Shown here: positions 54,302-63,805 of the stretch, one piece after another
Numbering within the stretch: the first letter of the stretch is position 1
How the letters are laid out: each line of letters opens with the position of its first letter
DNA from: Chloroflexota bacterium
GTDB lineage: Bacteria > Chloroflexota > Anaerolineae > Aggregatilineales > Phototrophicaceae
Direction: 5' to 3'
DNA length: 63,805 nucleotides
Assembly (NCBI GenBank): GCA_011523545.1
Contig: WTGN01000035.1
Span: forward strand, 1 to 63,805
Made by a program: the position numbers and the translations under genes
The notes under the pieces: model-generated
Database searches by the model: none
Told to the model about the DNA's origin: nothing
Seen by the model: the letters and a program-made list of their open reading frames with translations, nothing else

Positions 54302-57007
54302 TTACTCAGCCAGGAAGTCGCGCAATACGGTGTGCAGGATGCCGCCATTGCGATAGTAGTCAACCTCGACCGGGGTATCAAGGCGTACGGTCGCCTTGAA
54401 TCGGGTCGCTTTCCCGCCCTCGTCAGTCGCTGTTACGGTCACCGTCTGCATCGGCTCGATGTCATCGCCGATCGGGATATCGAAAATCTCATGCCCGCTC
54501 AATCCCAGCGATTGGTAAGACTCGCCTTCAGAAAAAGTCAGCGGCAGCACACCCATCATCACCAGATTGCTGCGATGAATTCGTTCGATGCTCTCGGCGA
54601 TGACCGCGCGGATACCGAGCAGCAGCGTACCCTTGGCCGCCCAATCGCGCGACGAGCCCATGCCATAATCCGCGCCCCCCAGGACGATCAACGGCGTGCC
54701 ATCGTCCCGATACTTGAGCGCCGCATCATAAATCGGCATCTCTTCCATCGTCGGCAGATAATAAGTGACGCCGCCCTCGCTGCCGGGCACCAACAGATTC
54801 CGCAAGCGCACATTGGCGAAGGTGCCGCGCGTCATCACCCGGTCATTGCCGCGGCGGGAGCCAAAGCTGTTGAAATACTGCGGGCTGACATCCTGGTCCA
54901 TCAAGTATTGGCCGGCCGGCCCGTTGATCGCGATGGCGCCCGCCGGCGAGATGTGGTCGGTCGTTACCGAGTCGCCGCCTTTCACCATAACGCGCGCGCT
55001 GATGATTGGCTCGATGGGCGGCGCCTTCTCCGGCAGGTCGATGAAGAAGGGCGGTTCCTGAATATAGGTGCTCTCCGTGCTCCATTCATACACCGGCTCG
55101 TCAGTGCTGGGGATCTCGTTCCAGCGCGGGTTGCCATCGTACACATTTCCATATTGTTCCAGATACATCGCCGCGCTGATGCTGCTCTGCACCGTGCCCA
55201 GAATCTCCTCCTGGCTGGGCCAGATATCCCGCAGATAGACATCGGCGCCGTCTCGATCTTGCGCGATCGGCTCTCGTTCCAGGTCGATATCGACCCGGCC
55301 CGCCAGCGCGTAAGCCACCACCAGCGGCGGAGAAGCCAGGAAGTTGGCGCGTACATCGGGCCCGATCCGGCCGCCGAAATTGCGGTTGCCGCTGAGCACG
55401 GACGCCGCCACGATATCGGCTTCGTGGATCGCCTCGCGCACAGGCTCGGGCAAGGGCCCGCTGTTGCCGATGCATGTCGTGCAGCCGTAACCAACCGTGT
55501 GAAAACCGAGCGCCTCCAAATGCGGCGTCAAGCCGGCGCTGTCGAGGTATTCGGTGACGACCTTGGAGCCCGGCGCCAGGCTGGTCTTTACGTAGGGTTT
55601 GCGCGTCAGGCCGCGTTCGTTCGCTTTCTTCGCCAGCAGGCCGGCGGCGACCATGACCGAGGGATTGCTCGTATTCGTGCAGGAGGTGATGGCGGCGATG
55701 ACGACAGAGCCATGCCGGATCTCCGCGCTGTCGCCATTGGCGCGCACCGTGCCGCTCGCGCCCAGTTCATCGTCCGCCAGCGCGAAACCCTGCGGGCCCA
55801 GCGGCGCGGTTAAAACTTGCTGAAAGGTCGGCTTCAGCTCGCGCACTAAAATGCGATCCTGCGGGCGCAAGGGGCCGGCGACGCTCGGTTCGACCGTGTT
55901 GAGATCCAACTCGAGTGAATCGAAGTAATCAGGATCGTCTATATCGTCCTGGCGGAACAAGCCTTGCTCCTTGCAATAGGCTTCGACAAGGCCCGTCAGT
56001 TCATCATCGCGTCCGGTGCGGCGCAGGTAACTCAGCACTTCGTCATCGACCGGGAAGAAGCCCATCGTCGCGCCATATTCAGGCGCCATATTGGCGATGG
56101 TGGCGCGATCGGGCAGGGTCAACCGGCTGAGGCCCGCGCCATAAAACTCAACGAATTTGCCGACGACGCCTTTTTCACGCAGCATCTCGGTGACGACCAG
56201 GACCAAATCAGTGGCCGTCGCCCCTTCCGGCAGTTGACCGGTCAGCTTGAAGCCGACCACTTCCGGCATCAGCATATAGATAGGCTGGCCCAGCATGGCC
56301 GCTTCCGCTTCGATGCCGCCGACGCCCCAGCCGAGCACGCCCAAACCGTTGATCATCGTCGTGTGGCTGTCGGTCCCGACCAGCGTATCAGGCAGGGCAA
56401 TTACGCCATTCCCTTGCGGATCATCGGCCAGCTGCACCACCTTGGCCAGAAACTCAAGATTGACCTGGTGGACGATGCCGGTCGCGGGCGGCACGACCTT
56501 GAGGTTTTCGAAGGCCTTCTGCCCCCAATGCAAGAACTCGTAGCGCTCTCGATTGCGCAGGAATTCCATCTCGGCGTTGCGCGCGATCGCGTCCGCGCGG
56601 CCAAAGACATCGACCTGCACCGAATGGTCAATGACCAGGTCTACCGGCACTTTGGGGTTGATCTTCTGCGGATCGCCACCCATGCGCGCCATGGCGCTGC
56701 GCAGCGCCGCCAAGTCGACCAGCGAGGGCACGCCGGTGAAATCTTGCAGGATGACCCGCGCCGGACTAAAGGGTATCTCGACAGCGCGAGGGTTGCGCGC
56801 GTCCCAGGCCGCCAGGTTCTCTGCATCCTGGGGCTGGAAGTGCCGACCATCCTCATTGCGCAAGGCATTCTCCAGCAGAATCTTGATGCTGAAAGGCAGC
56901 TTCTCGATTTGATCGAAGCCCTGGTCAGCGAGCTTGCGCAAACGGTAGATGACCGCCTTGCCCGCGCCGGTGTCTATTGTGCCGCGCGTCCCGAAACTGT
57001 CGCTCAT
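54302..57007 (-). CDS. acnA: Aconitate hydratase (AcnA/IRP type)
   Basis: Converts citrate to isocitrate with a [4Fe-4S] cluster. 901 residues, typical of AcnA. Cluster Cys ligands: [11 protein letters not shown] near 439-449 and [12 protein letters not shown] near 507-518. [20 protein letters not shown] near 215 and [20 protein letters not shown] near 790 are hallmark segments. The start at 57007 has AAGGGAA upstream; the frame is open back to 57100. Divergent from the DsbA-like gene. Fits with citrate synthase and the 2-oxoacid:ferredoxin oxidoreductase found nearby. Confidence 0.97.
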   Translation of the reverse strand: MSDSFGTRGTIDTGAGKAVIYRLRKLADQGFDQIEKLPFSIKILLENALRNEDGRHFQPQDAENLAAWDARNPRAVEIPFSPARVILQDFTGVPSLVDLAALRSAMARMGGDPQKINPKVPVDLVIDHSVQVDVFGRADAIARNAEMEFLRNRERYEFLHWGQKAFENLKVVPPATGIVHQVNLEFLAKVVQLADDPQGNGVIALPDTLVGTDSHTTMINGLGVLGWGVGGIEAEAAMLGQPIYMLMPEVVGFKLTGQLPEGATATDLVLVVTEMLREKGVVGKFVEFYGAGLSRLTLPDRATIANMAPEYGATMGFFPVDDEVLSYLRRTGRDDELTGLVEAYCKEQGLFRQDDIDDPDYFDSLELDLNTVEPSVAGPLRPQDRILVRELKPTFQQVLTAPLGPQGFALADDELGASGTVRANGDSAEIRHGSVVIAAITSCTNTSNPSVMVAAGLLAKKANERGLTRKPYVKTSLAPGSKVVTEYLDSAGLTPHLEALGFHTVGYGCTTCIGNSGPLPEPVREAIHEADIVAASVLSGNRNFGGRIGPDVRANFLASPPLVVAYALAGRVDIDLEREPIAQDRDGADVYLRDIWPSQEEILGTVQSSISAAMYLEQYGNVYDGNPRWNEIPSTDEPVYEWSTESTYIQEPPFFIDLPEKAPPIEPIISARVMVKGGDSVTTDHISPAGAIAINGPAGQYLMDQDVSPQYFNSFGSRRGNDRVMTRGTFANVRLRNLLVPGSEGGVTYYLPTMEEMPIYDAALKYRDDGTPLIVLGGADYGMGSSRDWAAKGTLLLGIRAVIAESIERIHRSNLVMMGVLPLTFSEGESYQSLGLSGHEIFDIPIGDDIEPMQTVTVTATDEGGKATRFKATVRLDTPVEVDYYRNGGILHTVLRDFLAE

Positions 57008-57154
57008 GAAGCATTCCCTTTTTCTATCGGCCTCTTCTGTGGCTCCCGACCCGCGAAACCTCAAATGCGCTGATTCGACTCGTCGCATTCTACCAGACAT
57101 AGCGCACGATTGTCAGCGTCCGCCGCGCCGCCATCAGCCGCGGGGCAACTTGTC

Positions 57155-57183
57155 ATTTTACAAAGCGCGCGCTCTCAAGTAGA
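57155..57183 (+). promoter_or_regulatory. Promoter for the DsbA-like gene
   Basis: TTTACA (57155-57160), 17-base spacer, TAGACT (57178-57183), about 55 bases before the ATG at 57239. Confidence 0.45.
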
Positions 57184-57238
57184 CTTGCCGCATTCATGCA
57201 GACGATTGATCAAAGCGACTCGTCGAAGGTAGAAAGCT

Positions 57239-58222
57239 ATGGCAAAAAAGAGCCGCACCCGCGAAGCGCGTCAACGGCGGCAAAAGCAGCGTCGGCGGAA
57301 TCAGCGAATGCTGATCCTTGTCCTGATCGTGGCGCTCGCAGTCCTGGGCAGCGCCGTCGCCATTGTCTCCAATCAGCCGGTTGACGCATTCTTGCCGGAC
57401 GAGTCGTCGCAGCGCTACGACGGCATCGAACGCAGCATCTCGCGCGAGGGCTATCCGCGGCTGGGCAACCCCGACGCGCCGGTGACGATCGAAGAATACT
57501 CAAGCTTCGCATGCCCTGGTTGCGAGTCCTTCCATCGCGACAGTTTCGACGCGCTGCTGGAGCGGGTGAGAGATGAACAGGTCCTGTTCACCTACGTCCC
57601 GCTGAACACCGGCTCGATTCCCAATGCGCCGGGCGCCTCCCGCGCTGCCCTCTGCGCCGGGCGGCAAGGCATGTTTTGGGAAATGCATGATGTGCTATTC
57701 GATTGGCAGACACGCTACGGCAATACGGCATTCTCGCAGAATCGATTGCTGACCGGCGTCGAAAACCTCGGCTTGAACAGCAGCGGCTTCACAGACTGCT
57801 TCAATTCAGCTGAGACATCGGCCACGCTTGACGCCGCCGCCAACGCGGGCGTCGCCACGACGCCAACGCTCCGTGTCAATGGCGTCACGGTTGAAGCAAG
57901 CCAGGGAGGGGCGATTCCCTCGGCGGCGACCATCCTGGCGGCGATCGACGCCGCGACGCCCGATGACTGGGGCGCTGGCGCCGAAGCGACCGAGCCGGAG
58001 CCAGCTGACGCAGCGCCCGCCGACGACACCGTCGACGATGCCGGCGCGCAAACCGATGAAGAAGTCGAGACAGGCGTTGAGTCTGAATCGGAAGCCGACG
58101 TCTCTGAGGAGGCGTCCACAGCGCCTCCGCCAGATGAAGAAGCTGCATCTGCCGAAGCGACCGAAGTTTCAGACGAGAGCGACCGGCCCGCAAACGAGTC
58201 GGCGCCGGAAGACAGCGGCTAG
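57239..58222 (+). CDS. DsbA-like thioredoxin-fold protein with acidic C-terminal tail
   Basis: Probable membrane-anchored disulfide oxidoreductase acting outside the cell membrane. 327 residues: very basic first 23 residues (KKSRTREARQRRQKQRRR), one helix (about 24-45), then a DsbA/thioredoxin domain with catalytic CPGC near 91-94 (FACPGCESFH) and cis-Pro loop VATTPTLRVNG near 202-212. The last 85 residues are low-complexity, mostly Glu, Asp, Ala and Thr. Family DSBA (BdbD/MDSA-like) is likely; the tail is unusual. Divergent from acnA and followed by HIT on the opposite strand. Confidence 0.88.
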   Translation: MAKKSRTREARQRRQKQRRRNQRMLILVLIVALAVLGSAVAIVSNQPVDAFLPDESSQRYDGIERSISREGYPRLGNPDAPVTIEEYSSFACPGCESFHRDSFDALLERVRDEQVLFTYVPLNTGSIPNAPGASRAALCAGRQGMFWEMHDVLFDWQTRYGNTAFSQNRLLTGVENLGLNSSGFTDCFNSAETSATLDAAANAGVATTPTLRVNGVTVEASQGGAIPSAATILAAIDAATPDDWGAGAEATEPEPADAAPADDTVDDAGAQTDEEVETGVESESEADVSEEASTAPPPDEEAASAEATEVSDESDRPANESAPEDSG

Positions 58223-58258
58223 ACGACGGCGGACGAGCGTGAGTTGCCGGCGGCCTCG

Positions 58259-58603
58259 CTATTTCGCCAGCATTGGACCCAGGCGGCGGCCGCCGAGCAA
58301 ATGCATGTGCAGATGAAAAACTTCCTGCCCGCCATGCTTGTTGCAATTCACGATCAGGCGGAAGCCGTCATCCGCGATGCCTTCATCCGACGCGATTCTG
58401 GCGGCAACCGTAAACAGCCTGCCCAATGCCGCTTCGTGGCTCGGGGCGACATCATTGACGGTGGCAATCTCCGCCTTCGGGATGATCAGTATATGGACCG
58501 GCGCTGATGGCGCGATATCGCGGAAAGCCATGACCAGCTCGTCTTCGTACACGATATCGGCCGGGATTTCCTTCGCGATAATCTTCGAGAATATCGTGCT
58601 CAT
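58259..58603 (-). CDS. HIT family nucleotide-binding protein
   Basis: Histidine-triad hydrolase of HINT type, acting on adenosine phosphoramidate-like nucleotides. 114 residues, usual length. CTIF-like opening [20 protein letters not shown], then PVHILIIPK near 35-43 and the HIT motif HLHMHLLGG near 97-105. Lies 32 bases after fabG on the same strand, so the two may be co-transcribed. Confidence 0.95.
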   Translation of the reverse strand: MSTIFSKIIAKEIPADIVYEDELVMAFRDIAPSAPVHILIIPKAEIATVNDVAPSHEAALGRLFTVAARIASDEGIADDGFRLIVNCNKHGGQEVFHLHMHLLGGRRLGPMLAK

Positions 58604-58635
58604 AATCTGCCTCCTGGCAAGGAATTGTCGCTTCT

Positions 58636-59382
58636 TTACATCACCATGCCGCCATCGACAACCAGGGTTTGCCCGGTGATATAGCTGGCGTCGTCTGACG
58701 CAAGAAAGGCGACCGCCCTGGCGATATCTTCCGGCGCGCCCATCCGGCCCAGCGGAATCGCCTCAACGGCCTTGTCCTTGATCTCGTCGGACAGGTCAGC
58801 GGTCATTGCTGTCTCGACGAAGCCCGGCGCCACCGCGTTGACCCGTACGCCACGAGCGGCAAGTTCTTTCGCCAGCGATTTGGTCAAGCCGAGGATGCCC
58901 GCTTTGCTGGCGGCATAATTCGTCTGCCCGCCATTGCCGGCGATGCCCACCACGCTGGTGATATTGATGATGCTGCCGGTTCGCTTGCGCATCATCGCGC
59001 GCGCCGCGCTCTTGCAGCAGAGCCAGCAGCTGCGCAGATTCGTTTCGATGACGGCGTCGAAGTCCGCCGGTTTCATCATCATGATGACGTTGTCGCGCGT
59101 CATGCCCGCGTTGTTAACCAGAATATCGATCGATTTATGTTCCGACAGTATCGCCTTGAACAAGCTCGCCACCTGGTCGGCGTCGCTGACGTCCGCCTGC
59201 ACGCTCTGGGCGACGCCATTGCCGGCTTCAATCAAGCTTACGACTTCATCGGCGGCGGCCCCGCTGCGGTTGTAATTCACGATCACGGTCGCCCCGCGCG
59301 CCGCCAGCTCAAGGCAGATCGCGCGCCCGATGCCGCGCCCTCCGCCGGTGACAAGCGCGGTCTTGCCTGCGAGATTGGACAT
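58636..59382 (-). CDS. fabG: 3-oxoacyl-[acyl-carrier-protein] reductase (FabG)
   Basis: NADPH-dependent reduction of 3-oxoacyl-ACP in fatty acid synthesis. 248 residues, normal length. Short-chain dehydrogenase signatures: [11 protein letters not shown] near 13-23, NNAG near 92-95, catalytic Ser in NITSVVGI near 143, YAASK (Tyr/Lys) near 156-160, and [11 protein letters not shown] near 185-195. Two adjacent ATGs (59385 and 59382) follow GGAGAGA; I chose the second. Fatty acid synthesis links with the Fak-like genes elsewhere are only suggestive. Confidence 0.94.
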   Translation of the reverse strand: MSNLAGKTALVTGGGRGIGRAICLELAARGATVIVNYNRSGAAADEVVSLIEAGNGVAQSVQADVSDADQVASLFKAILSEHKSIDILVNNAGMTRDNVIMMMKPADFDAVIETNLRSCWLCCKSAARAMMRKRTGSIINITSVVGIAGNGGQTNYAASKAGILGLTKSLAKELAARGVRVNAVAPGFVETAMTADLSDEIKDKAVEAIPLGRMGAPEDIARAVAFLASDDASYITGQTLVVDGGMVM

Positions 59383-59443
59383 CATTCTCTCCGTCACGGT
59401 CGATCCTTCGTGGATTCAATATAATGCCAGTCATCTCTTAACG

Positions 59444-61060
59444 CTATGGTCCGCCGACCCAGCCAATCAATGTGACCTGGCCGCGCAGATCGCGCGTGAG
59501 GCTGGTGGCGCCGAAACCGTTGAAATTGGCGATATAGATATCGTTGCGGCCGTCCACTGCCGGGTTGACGCCGGTGAAGGCGATGTACTGGCCATCGGGC
59601 GAAAACAGCGGGTCGCACATCGTCGGCGGCGGGCTGCCGCTGGCAACATTGCCAAAGCCGCTGTTCTTCACCCGCACGCCGTATGGGCACTGGCCTGCCG
59701 TGCCACCAAGCGCGATCCTCCCGCCATCGGGCGACCAGCTGGCGGCCAGGCCAAATCGTGGGAAATCTAGCTCGCTGTCTCTGCCCAGAAGCCGGCCACT
59801 CGCGTCCAGCATGACAATTTCGTTTCCGCTGTCGGCCAGCTGCACCACGACGCGATCGCCATCGGCGGACCAGGCATCCGACAGATAGCTGGCGGAAGCG
59901 CTGGCCCCATCCAGGCGCAGCTCGCGCGTTTCGCCCGTCCTGATATCAGCCCGCCAGATGCGGCGCTGCGGATTCTGGGGGTCAAAGGGGCCGCCGCTGG
60001 CAAAAGCCAGCAGAGAATCGCCTATCCATTTCGGCGGCTCCGTAACGAGGGCATCCGCCAGCCGCCGCGTATTGCCGCCCGCTACTTCGTATAGGTAGAC
60101 ATGACCGCCGGCTGGTGGCGGCATGTGCAGCGCGTCGCAGAATTGCGGCTCGCCCGGCGTCCAGCTCGGGCAGTCAGCCCGGTCGGAGACGAAGGCGATG
60201 TGACGGCCATCGGGCGACCAGCTCGGCCAGAGTTCGTACGAGCCTTCATCGCTGATTCGACTCGGCGGGCTGCCATCTTTGGCGACGACATAAATGTCGA
60301 CATCGTAGCCCGTGGCGACAGCGACTGCCATCCGGCTGCCATCCGGAGACCAGTCGGGCGGCATATAGTAACCGCGCTGCACAAGCGGATTCTCGCCCGG
60401 CAAGACCCGGGCGCTGAAGCCCGTCTCCAGATCCAGCATGTACAGACCGTTCGTAAGCGGGTCCCCATCCGCCTTGACATAAGCCATGGCATTGCCCGGC
60501 CGCGCCAGGAAGACTTCGAAGCGCCCGCTTGATGTCAATTCCAGCACCGGAATTCGCCGCCTCGATCCGGTGGGGGATACAAAATACAGGATTTGTACAC
60601 CGGTGAAAGGCTGCGCCGTCGCGATGTTCGCAATCGTCTGCCGATTGTTGGAGCTTGCGAACACGATCATCGCGCTGCTAATGCCGTCGGCAATTGAGGG
60701 CGGGATCTCAAGCACATCCCAATTGTCGAAGACCAGGCCCGTCGCCGGGAACGGTGTAATCGTCGGCGTGAATGTGGGCGTGAATGTCGGTGTCGGTGTG
60801 GCAGTCTCTGTGGCCGTCGGGCTGGCGCTTGGGCTGGGGGTTGCGCTGGGGCGGGCGGTCGGCGGCGCCGGCGTTTCAGATGCGGTGGCGCTGGGCAAGG
60901 CAGTGGGGCTGGCTGTGACCGTCGGCGAGCTTGTCGCGCTGGGCAGCGGGGTCGCGGTGGGTTGGCTGAGCGCGCTGCAGGCGGAGATGACGACCGCAAT
61001 GAGGGGCAGGGCGATGCGGCGCCCGAAAATCCTGGGCAGCGCGGCAAGAGTATCGGACAT
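59444..61060 (-). CDS. TolB-like WD40/PD40 beta-propeller lipoprotein
   Basis: 538 residues from ATG at 61060 (an ATG at 61102 is possible). N-terminal lipoprotein signal ending in VVISACSAL (lipobox), then a long Thr/Pro/Ser-rich stalk (about 30-105), then a beta-propeller with repeated WSPDG units (PDWSPDGSRMAVAV, WSPDGRHIAFVSD, WSADGDRVVV, WSPDGGRIALGG, FSPDGQYIAF). Likely surface-exposed and binding rather than catalytic. Similar stalked lipoproteins, including the cytochrome at 4716-5387, recur in this window. Downstream of lon by 93 bases. Confidence 0.9.
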   Translation of the reverse strand: MSDTLAALPRIFGRRIALPLIAVVISACSALSQPTATPLPSATSSPTVTASPTALPSATASETPAPPTARPSATPSPSASPTATETATPTPTFTPTFTPTITPFPATGLVFDNWDVLEIPPSIADGISSAMIVFASSNNRQTIANIATAQPFTGVQILYFVSPTGSRRRIPVLELTSSGRFEVFLARPGNAMAYVKADGDPLTNGLYMLDLETGFSARVLPGENPLVQRGYYMPPDWSPDGSRMAVAVATGYDVDIYVVAKDGSPPSRISDEGSYELWPSWSPDGRHIAFVSDRADCPSWTPGEPQFCDALHMPPPAGGHVYLYEVAGGNTRRLADALVTEPPKWIGDSLLAFASGGPFDPQNPQRRIWRADIRTGETRELRLDGASASASYLSDAWSADGDRVVVQLADSGNEIVMLDASGRLLGRDSELDFPRFGLAASWSPDGGRIALGGTAGQCPYGVRVKNSGFGNVASGSPPPTMCDPLFSPDGQYIAFTGVNPAVDGRNDIYIANFNGFGATSLTRDLRGQVTLIGWVGGP

Positions 61061-61153
61061 CACAACATACGGGCCGCTGGTCGGGGGAGACGGATGGCTC
61101 ACATCAGGAATCTTCTGCTTGACTTTCCGCTGCGCTGGCGGGCGGCTGCGATG

Positions 61154-63598
61154 TCAGCCTTCATTGACGCCCCGCTGTTCTTCGTCAATCTTCTGCTTCG
61201 CCGCCGCAAGATCGCGATTTCTGACATCGGGCGGCTCACGCAGGACGAGCCGCAGGACATCGTTCATGTCCTCCACCAAAGTGATACATACATCGCGTCG
61301 GGCCGCCTTGGGCAACTCAAGCAAGTCCTTCCGATTGTCCTTCGGCAGAATGATATTCGCAATGCTGCGGCGGCGAGCGGCAAGGATCTTCTCAACGACG
61401 CCGCCGACGGGCAGGATTTGACCCCGCAGCGTGATCTCGCCCGACATCGCATATTCGGCGCTCGCCAACCGCTCTGTGAAGGCGGAGATCAACGCCGTGG
61501 CCAGTGTCACGCCGGCTGACGGCCCGTCCTTTGGCACCGCGCCCTCGGGCATATGCACATGCACATCGTAATTCTCAAAGTCGTCGGCGGGCAAATCAAA
61601 CTCATGGGCGCGCGCTCTCAGGTAACTCAGGGCAATATGCGCCGATTCCTGCAAGACATCGCCCAATTGACCCGTCAGCATCAGGTTGCCTTTGCCCGGC
61701 ACCAACGAGACCTCAACCGTCTGGATCTCGCCGCCATTCGGTGTCCAAACCAGGCCGGTGACAATGCCGATCGCGTCGCTGCGATTGACTTTCGAATCCA
61801 GCATCTGCGGCGGACCGAGCTGCTTCTCGATGACGGAGGCGGTGACGCGCCGTGGATAAGCTCGCCCTGACGCGACCTGCCGCGCGATCCGGCGGCACAT
61901 TCTGGCGATTTCGCGCTCGAGATTGCGCACGCCGCTTTCATAGGTGTAGTGCCGGATGATGTGCTGCAGCGCCCCGCTGATAAATCGTATGCCGGCGTCG
62001 CCGATGCCATTCGCCTCTAACTGCTTCGGGATCAAGAACTGCCGCGCGATTTGAATCTTCTCTTCTTCCGAATAACCCTTGAACTCGATGACCTCCAGGC
62101 GATCTTCCAGCGCTTCCGGAATCGAGTACAGATCATTGGCGGTGGTGATGAAGGTCACCTTGGACAAGTCGTAAGGCACTTCCAGATAATGATCGACAAA
62201 ATTTACATTTTGCTCCGGGTCAAGCACTTCGAGCAGCGCCGACGCCGGATCCCCCCGAAAGTCCGAGCTCATCTTGTCAATCTCATCAAGTATGAACACG
62301 GGGTTCACCGTTTCGGCGCGTTCCATCTGTTGAAGTATTCTGCCCGGCATTGAGCCGATGTAGGTGCGCCGGTGCCCGCGGATCTCGGACTCATCGCGCA
62401 GACCGCCCAGGCTGATGCGCAGGAACTTGCAGCCCAGCGCTTCGGCGATGCTCTTCCCCAGCGATGTCTTGCCGACGCCCGGCGGCCCCACAAAGCACAG
62501 GATAGGACTCTTCATCTTGTCCCTGGCCAGCTTGCGCACGGCGATATGCTCGATGATGCGCGCCTTGACCTTCGACAAGCCATAGTGCTCGCGCTCGAGA
62601 ATGTCCTCGGCGTTTTGCAAATCCAAGTTCTCTTCGCTGACCGCATTCCAGGGCAGGGTCAAAAGGCGGTCGAGATAGGTGTGGATCACGCCGGATTCGG
62701 GCGACATGGGCGGTATGACGCCCAGGCGCGATACTTCTTTAAGCGCCTTGTCATGCGCTTCGGCTGGCAGGTTGGCGGCCTTTATGCGCTCCGTCAATTC
62801 GTGAATCTCCTGCTGGAAGACATCGCCGTCTCCCAATTCTTGCTGAATTAGGCGAACTTGTTCGCGCAGGTACATCTCACGTTGGTTGGCCGCGATCTCA
62901 TCTTGCAGGCGCGCATGAACTTCGTCGTGGATTTCGTTGTCATGCAGCTCTGCAGTCAGCATGACAGCCAGCCGCTCCAGCCGTTTCTCGATATCCTCCA
63001 GCTCAAGCAGCTGCTGCAAGTCTTCCGGCGGAAGCGGCAAAATCGAAGCCAGCGAGTCGCACAATTGGCCAGGCGCTTCCAGCGACAAGATATGTTGGAT
63101 GATGCTGTCGGGCATCGCTTCATTGTATTGGCTGTTATGCTTGAACAGCTCTTTAAGCCCGGTTGTTAGGGAATCCAGGGTCTGAGGCTCAGTCGCGTCT
63201 TCGGCGATCGCGCGCGCCTTGGCAATCGGGTATGCGCCCTGCTGACGCACCTCAAGGATGCGCACGCGCCGCCTGCCTTGCGCCAGGAGCTGCACGCCGT
63301 CATGACCCAGCTCTGTGGTTCTGCCCGGCGCGATCTCGGTGCCCACGCCATGAATCCGCTCCTGGAGCGTCTCGCCGGCTGGATCGGCCCTCAGCTTGCA
63401 GGCGATCAGCGTTTGGTCGCGGTCCCTCGCGGTCAAGGCCGCCTGCATTTCCGCCTCGGTGGACAGCGGTATCAGGCTCAGCACTTTGGGAAAAAGAACC
63501 TGGGCATCCAAAGGCAGAAGCGGTAGCTCGAAGACGCCATCGTCCCGCGCCTCCGCGTTTTCAATCTGATTGAAATCTAATGTCGCGTTTATTGCCAA
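61154..63598 (-). CDS. lon: ATP-dependent protease Lon
   Basis: Degrades damaged and regulatory proteins in the cytoplasm. 814 residues, full length: LON substrate domain (about 20-210), coiled coil, AAA+ module with Walker A GPPGVGKT near 368-375 and FILDEIDKMSSD (Walker B) near 435, and the serine-lysine protease domain with PKDGPSAGVTLATALI near 692 (Ser) and Lys near 735. Start is TTG at 63598, without a strong ribosome-binding site; no other Met occurs before residue 49. Upstream lies the repeat at the window end. Confidence 0.96.
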   Translation of the reverse strand: MAINATLDFNQIENAEARDDGVFELPLLPLDAQVLFPKVLSLIPLSTEAEMQAALTARDRDQTLIACKLRADPAGETLQERIHGVGTEIAPGRTTELGHDGVQLLAQGRRRVRILEVRQQGAYPIAKARAIAEDATEPQTLDSLTTGLKELFKHNSQYNEAMPDSIIQHILSLEAPGQLCDSLASILPLPPEDLQQLLELEDIEKRLERLAVMLTAELHDNEIHDEVHARLQDEIAANQREMYLREQVRLIQQELGDGDVFQQEIHELTERIKAANLPAEAHDKALKEVSRLGVIPPMSPESGVIHTYLDRLLTLPWNAVSEENLDLQNAEDILEREHYGLSKVKARIIEHIAVRKLARDKMKSPILCFVGPPGVGKTSLGKSIAEALGCKFLRISLGGLRDESEIRGHRRTYIGSMPGRILQQMERAETVNPVFILDEIDKMSSDFRGDPASALLEVLDPEQNVNFVDHYLEVPYDLSKVTFITTANDLYSIPEALEDRLEVIEFKGYSEEEKIQIARQFLIPKQLEANGIGDAGIRFISGALQHIIRHYTYESGVRNLEREIARMCRRIARQVASGRAYPRRVTASVIEKQLGPPQMLDSKVNRSDAIGIVTGLVWTPNGGEIQTVEVSLVPGKGNLMLTGQLGDVLQESAHIALSYLRARAHEFDLPADDFENYDVHVHMPEGAVPKDGPSAGVTLATALISAFTERLASAEYAMSGEITLRGQILPVGGVVEKILAARRRSIANIILPKDNRKDLLELPKAARRDVCITLVEDMNDVLRLVLREPPDVRNRDLAAAKQKIDEEQRGVNEG

Positions 63599-63726
63599 GG
63601 CCTAACCCTAACGGCATGCTGGCCTGCCAGTGTATATGATTTCGCTGTCTAACGTAAGACCCGCTGGCGGAAGTCAATGTAAGTAAGTCGGGCGACAAGT
63701 TGCGCCATTGATCTACCCCCCTCAGT

Positions 63727-63746
63727 CCCCCCATAGCAATGGGGGG
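63727..63746. repeat. Perfect hairpin next to the end repeat
   Basis: CCCCCCAT-AGCA-ATGGGGGG, an 8-bp stem with a 4-base loop. Similar in layout to the hairpin nested in repeat copy 2 (34773-34792, CCCGCCAT-AGAG-ATGGCGGG): the fourth base pair changed from C-G to G-C, keeping pairing. Confidence 0.6.
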
Positions 63747-63767
63747 AAGCTGGCAGTCGCGCGCCAA

Positions 63768-63805
63768 ACTCCCCTCCCTGACTCGTCGGGGAGGGGGCCG
63801 GGGGG
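63768..63805 (+). repeat. Dispersed hairpin/G-quadruplex repeat, copy 4 (truncated at window edge)
   Basis: CCCCTCCC (63771-63778), loop, GGGAGGGG (63789-63796) forms an 8-bp stem; G runs of 4, 5 and 6 follow, and the fourth run would lie past the window end. Identical to the first 32 bases of the window over 63774-63805. Confidence 0.8.

Noticed and set aside
54332..55813. 493-residue open frame on the plus strand
   Set aside because: Antisense to aconitase, which has full catalytic motifs; the frame has no recognisable domain.
63561..63767. 68-residue frame upstream of lon
   Set aside because: Overlaps the lon start and a repeat; no family and no ribosome-binding site.

Overview
The window looks like a chromosomal contig from a free-living or host-associated bacterium, most likely a Chloroflexota (Anaerolineae/Caldilineae-like) lineage. 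This placement is an inference. It rests on the gene mix: RecG with a long N-terminal extension next to two DegV proteins and a DAK2 protein, fused gamma-alpha 2-oxoacid:ferredoxin oxidoreductase, fused Sat-CysC, lipoproteins with Pro/Thr-rich stalks, and several TTG starts. No rRNA or other decisive taxonomic marker is present. There is no phage, plasmid, IS transposase or CRISPR array. Nearly all of the sequence is accounted for by about 54 protein genes, two tRNA genes, short dispersed hairpin/G-rich repeats and a few readable promoters.

Left part (0-14 kb): rpsT; an oligopeptide-type ABC transporter (binding protein, two permeases, no ATPases); a c-type cytochrome lipoprotein; then a sugar-catabolism locus. 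In the locus, a minus-strand operon (amidohydrolase, sugar-binding protein, small membrane protein, two CUT1 permeases, argininosuccinate-lyase-like enzyme) is divergent from a plus-strand pair (sugar isomerase/epimerase and Gfo/Idh/MocA dehydrogenase). A good promoter can be read in each direction between them.

Middle part (14-43 kb): comEC, a coiled-coil protein, coaD and an M23 peptidase; then a tightly packed minus-strand block recG-degV-degV-fakA-like-rpe, followed by rlmN and a CPBP protease; two tandem serine tRNAs; anmK, nusB, tatA-like, tatC; sat-cysC; a large P-type ATPase; threonine aldolase, a second degenerate CPBP protein, two rhomboids and citrate synthase.

Right part (43-64 kb): a three-gene sulfur-carrier cluster (JAMM peptidase, MoaD/ThiS/CysO-like protein with a C-terminal tail after Gly-Gly, and an E1-like adenylyltransferase with rhodanese domain); a membrane coiled-coil protein; a GntR-regulated korA-korB oxidoreductase operon; an aminotransferase; a tandem RNase H protein; an MFS transporter; aconitase; a DsbA-like protein; HIT protein; fabG; a TolB-like lipoprotein; and lon. 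Citrate synthase, aconitase and the 2-oxoacid:ferredoxin oxidoreductase within 16 kb suggest linked central carbon metabolism.

The most notable signals are: (1) the JAMM/CysO-like/MoeZ cluster, where the carrier needs trimming before use; (2) an RNase HI fusion in which the first domain keeps the catalytic residues but lacks the basic handle, while the second keeps the handle region and has lost catalytic residues; (3) a dispersed repeat that combines a hairpin with a four-run G-quadruplex motif, present in four copies, two of them forming the ends of the window; (4) a lyase of the ArgH family embedded in a sugar-uptake operon; and (5) a GntR-korAB operon with an almost consensus promoter abutted by a palindromic operator candidate.
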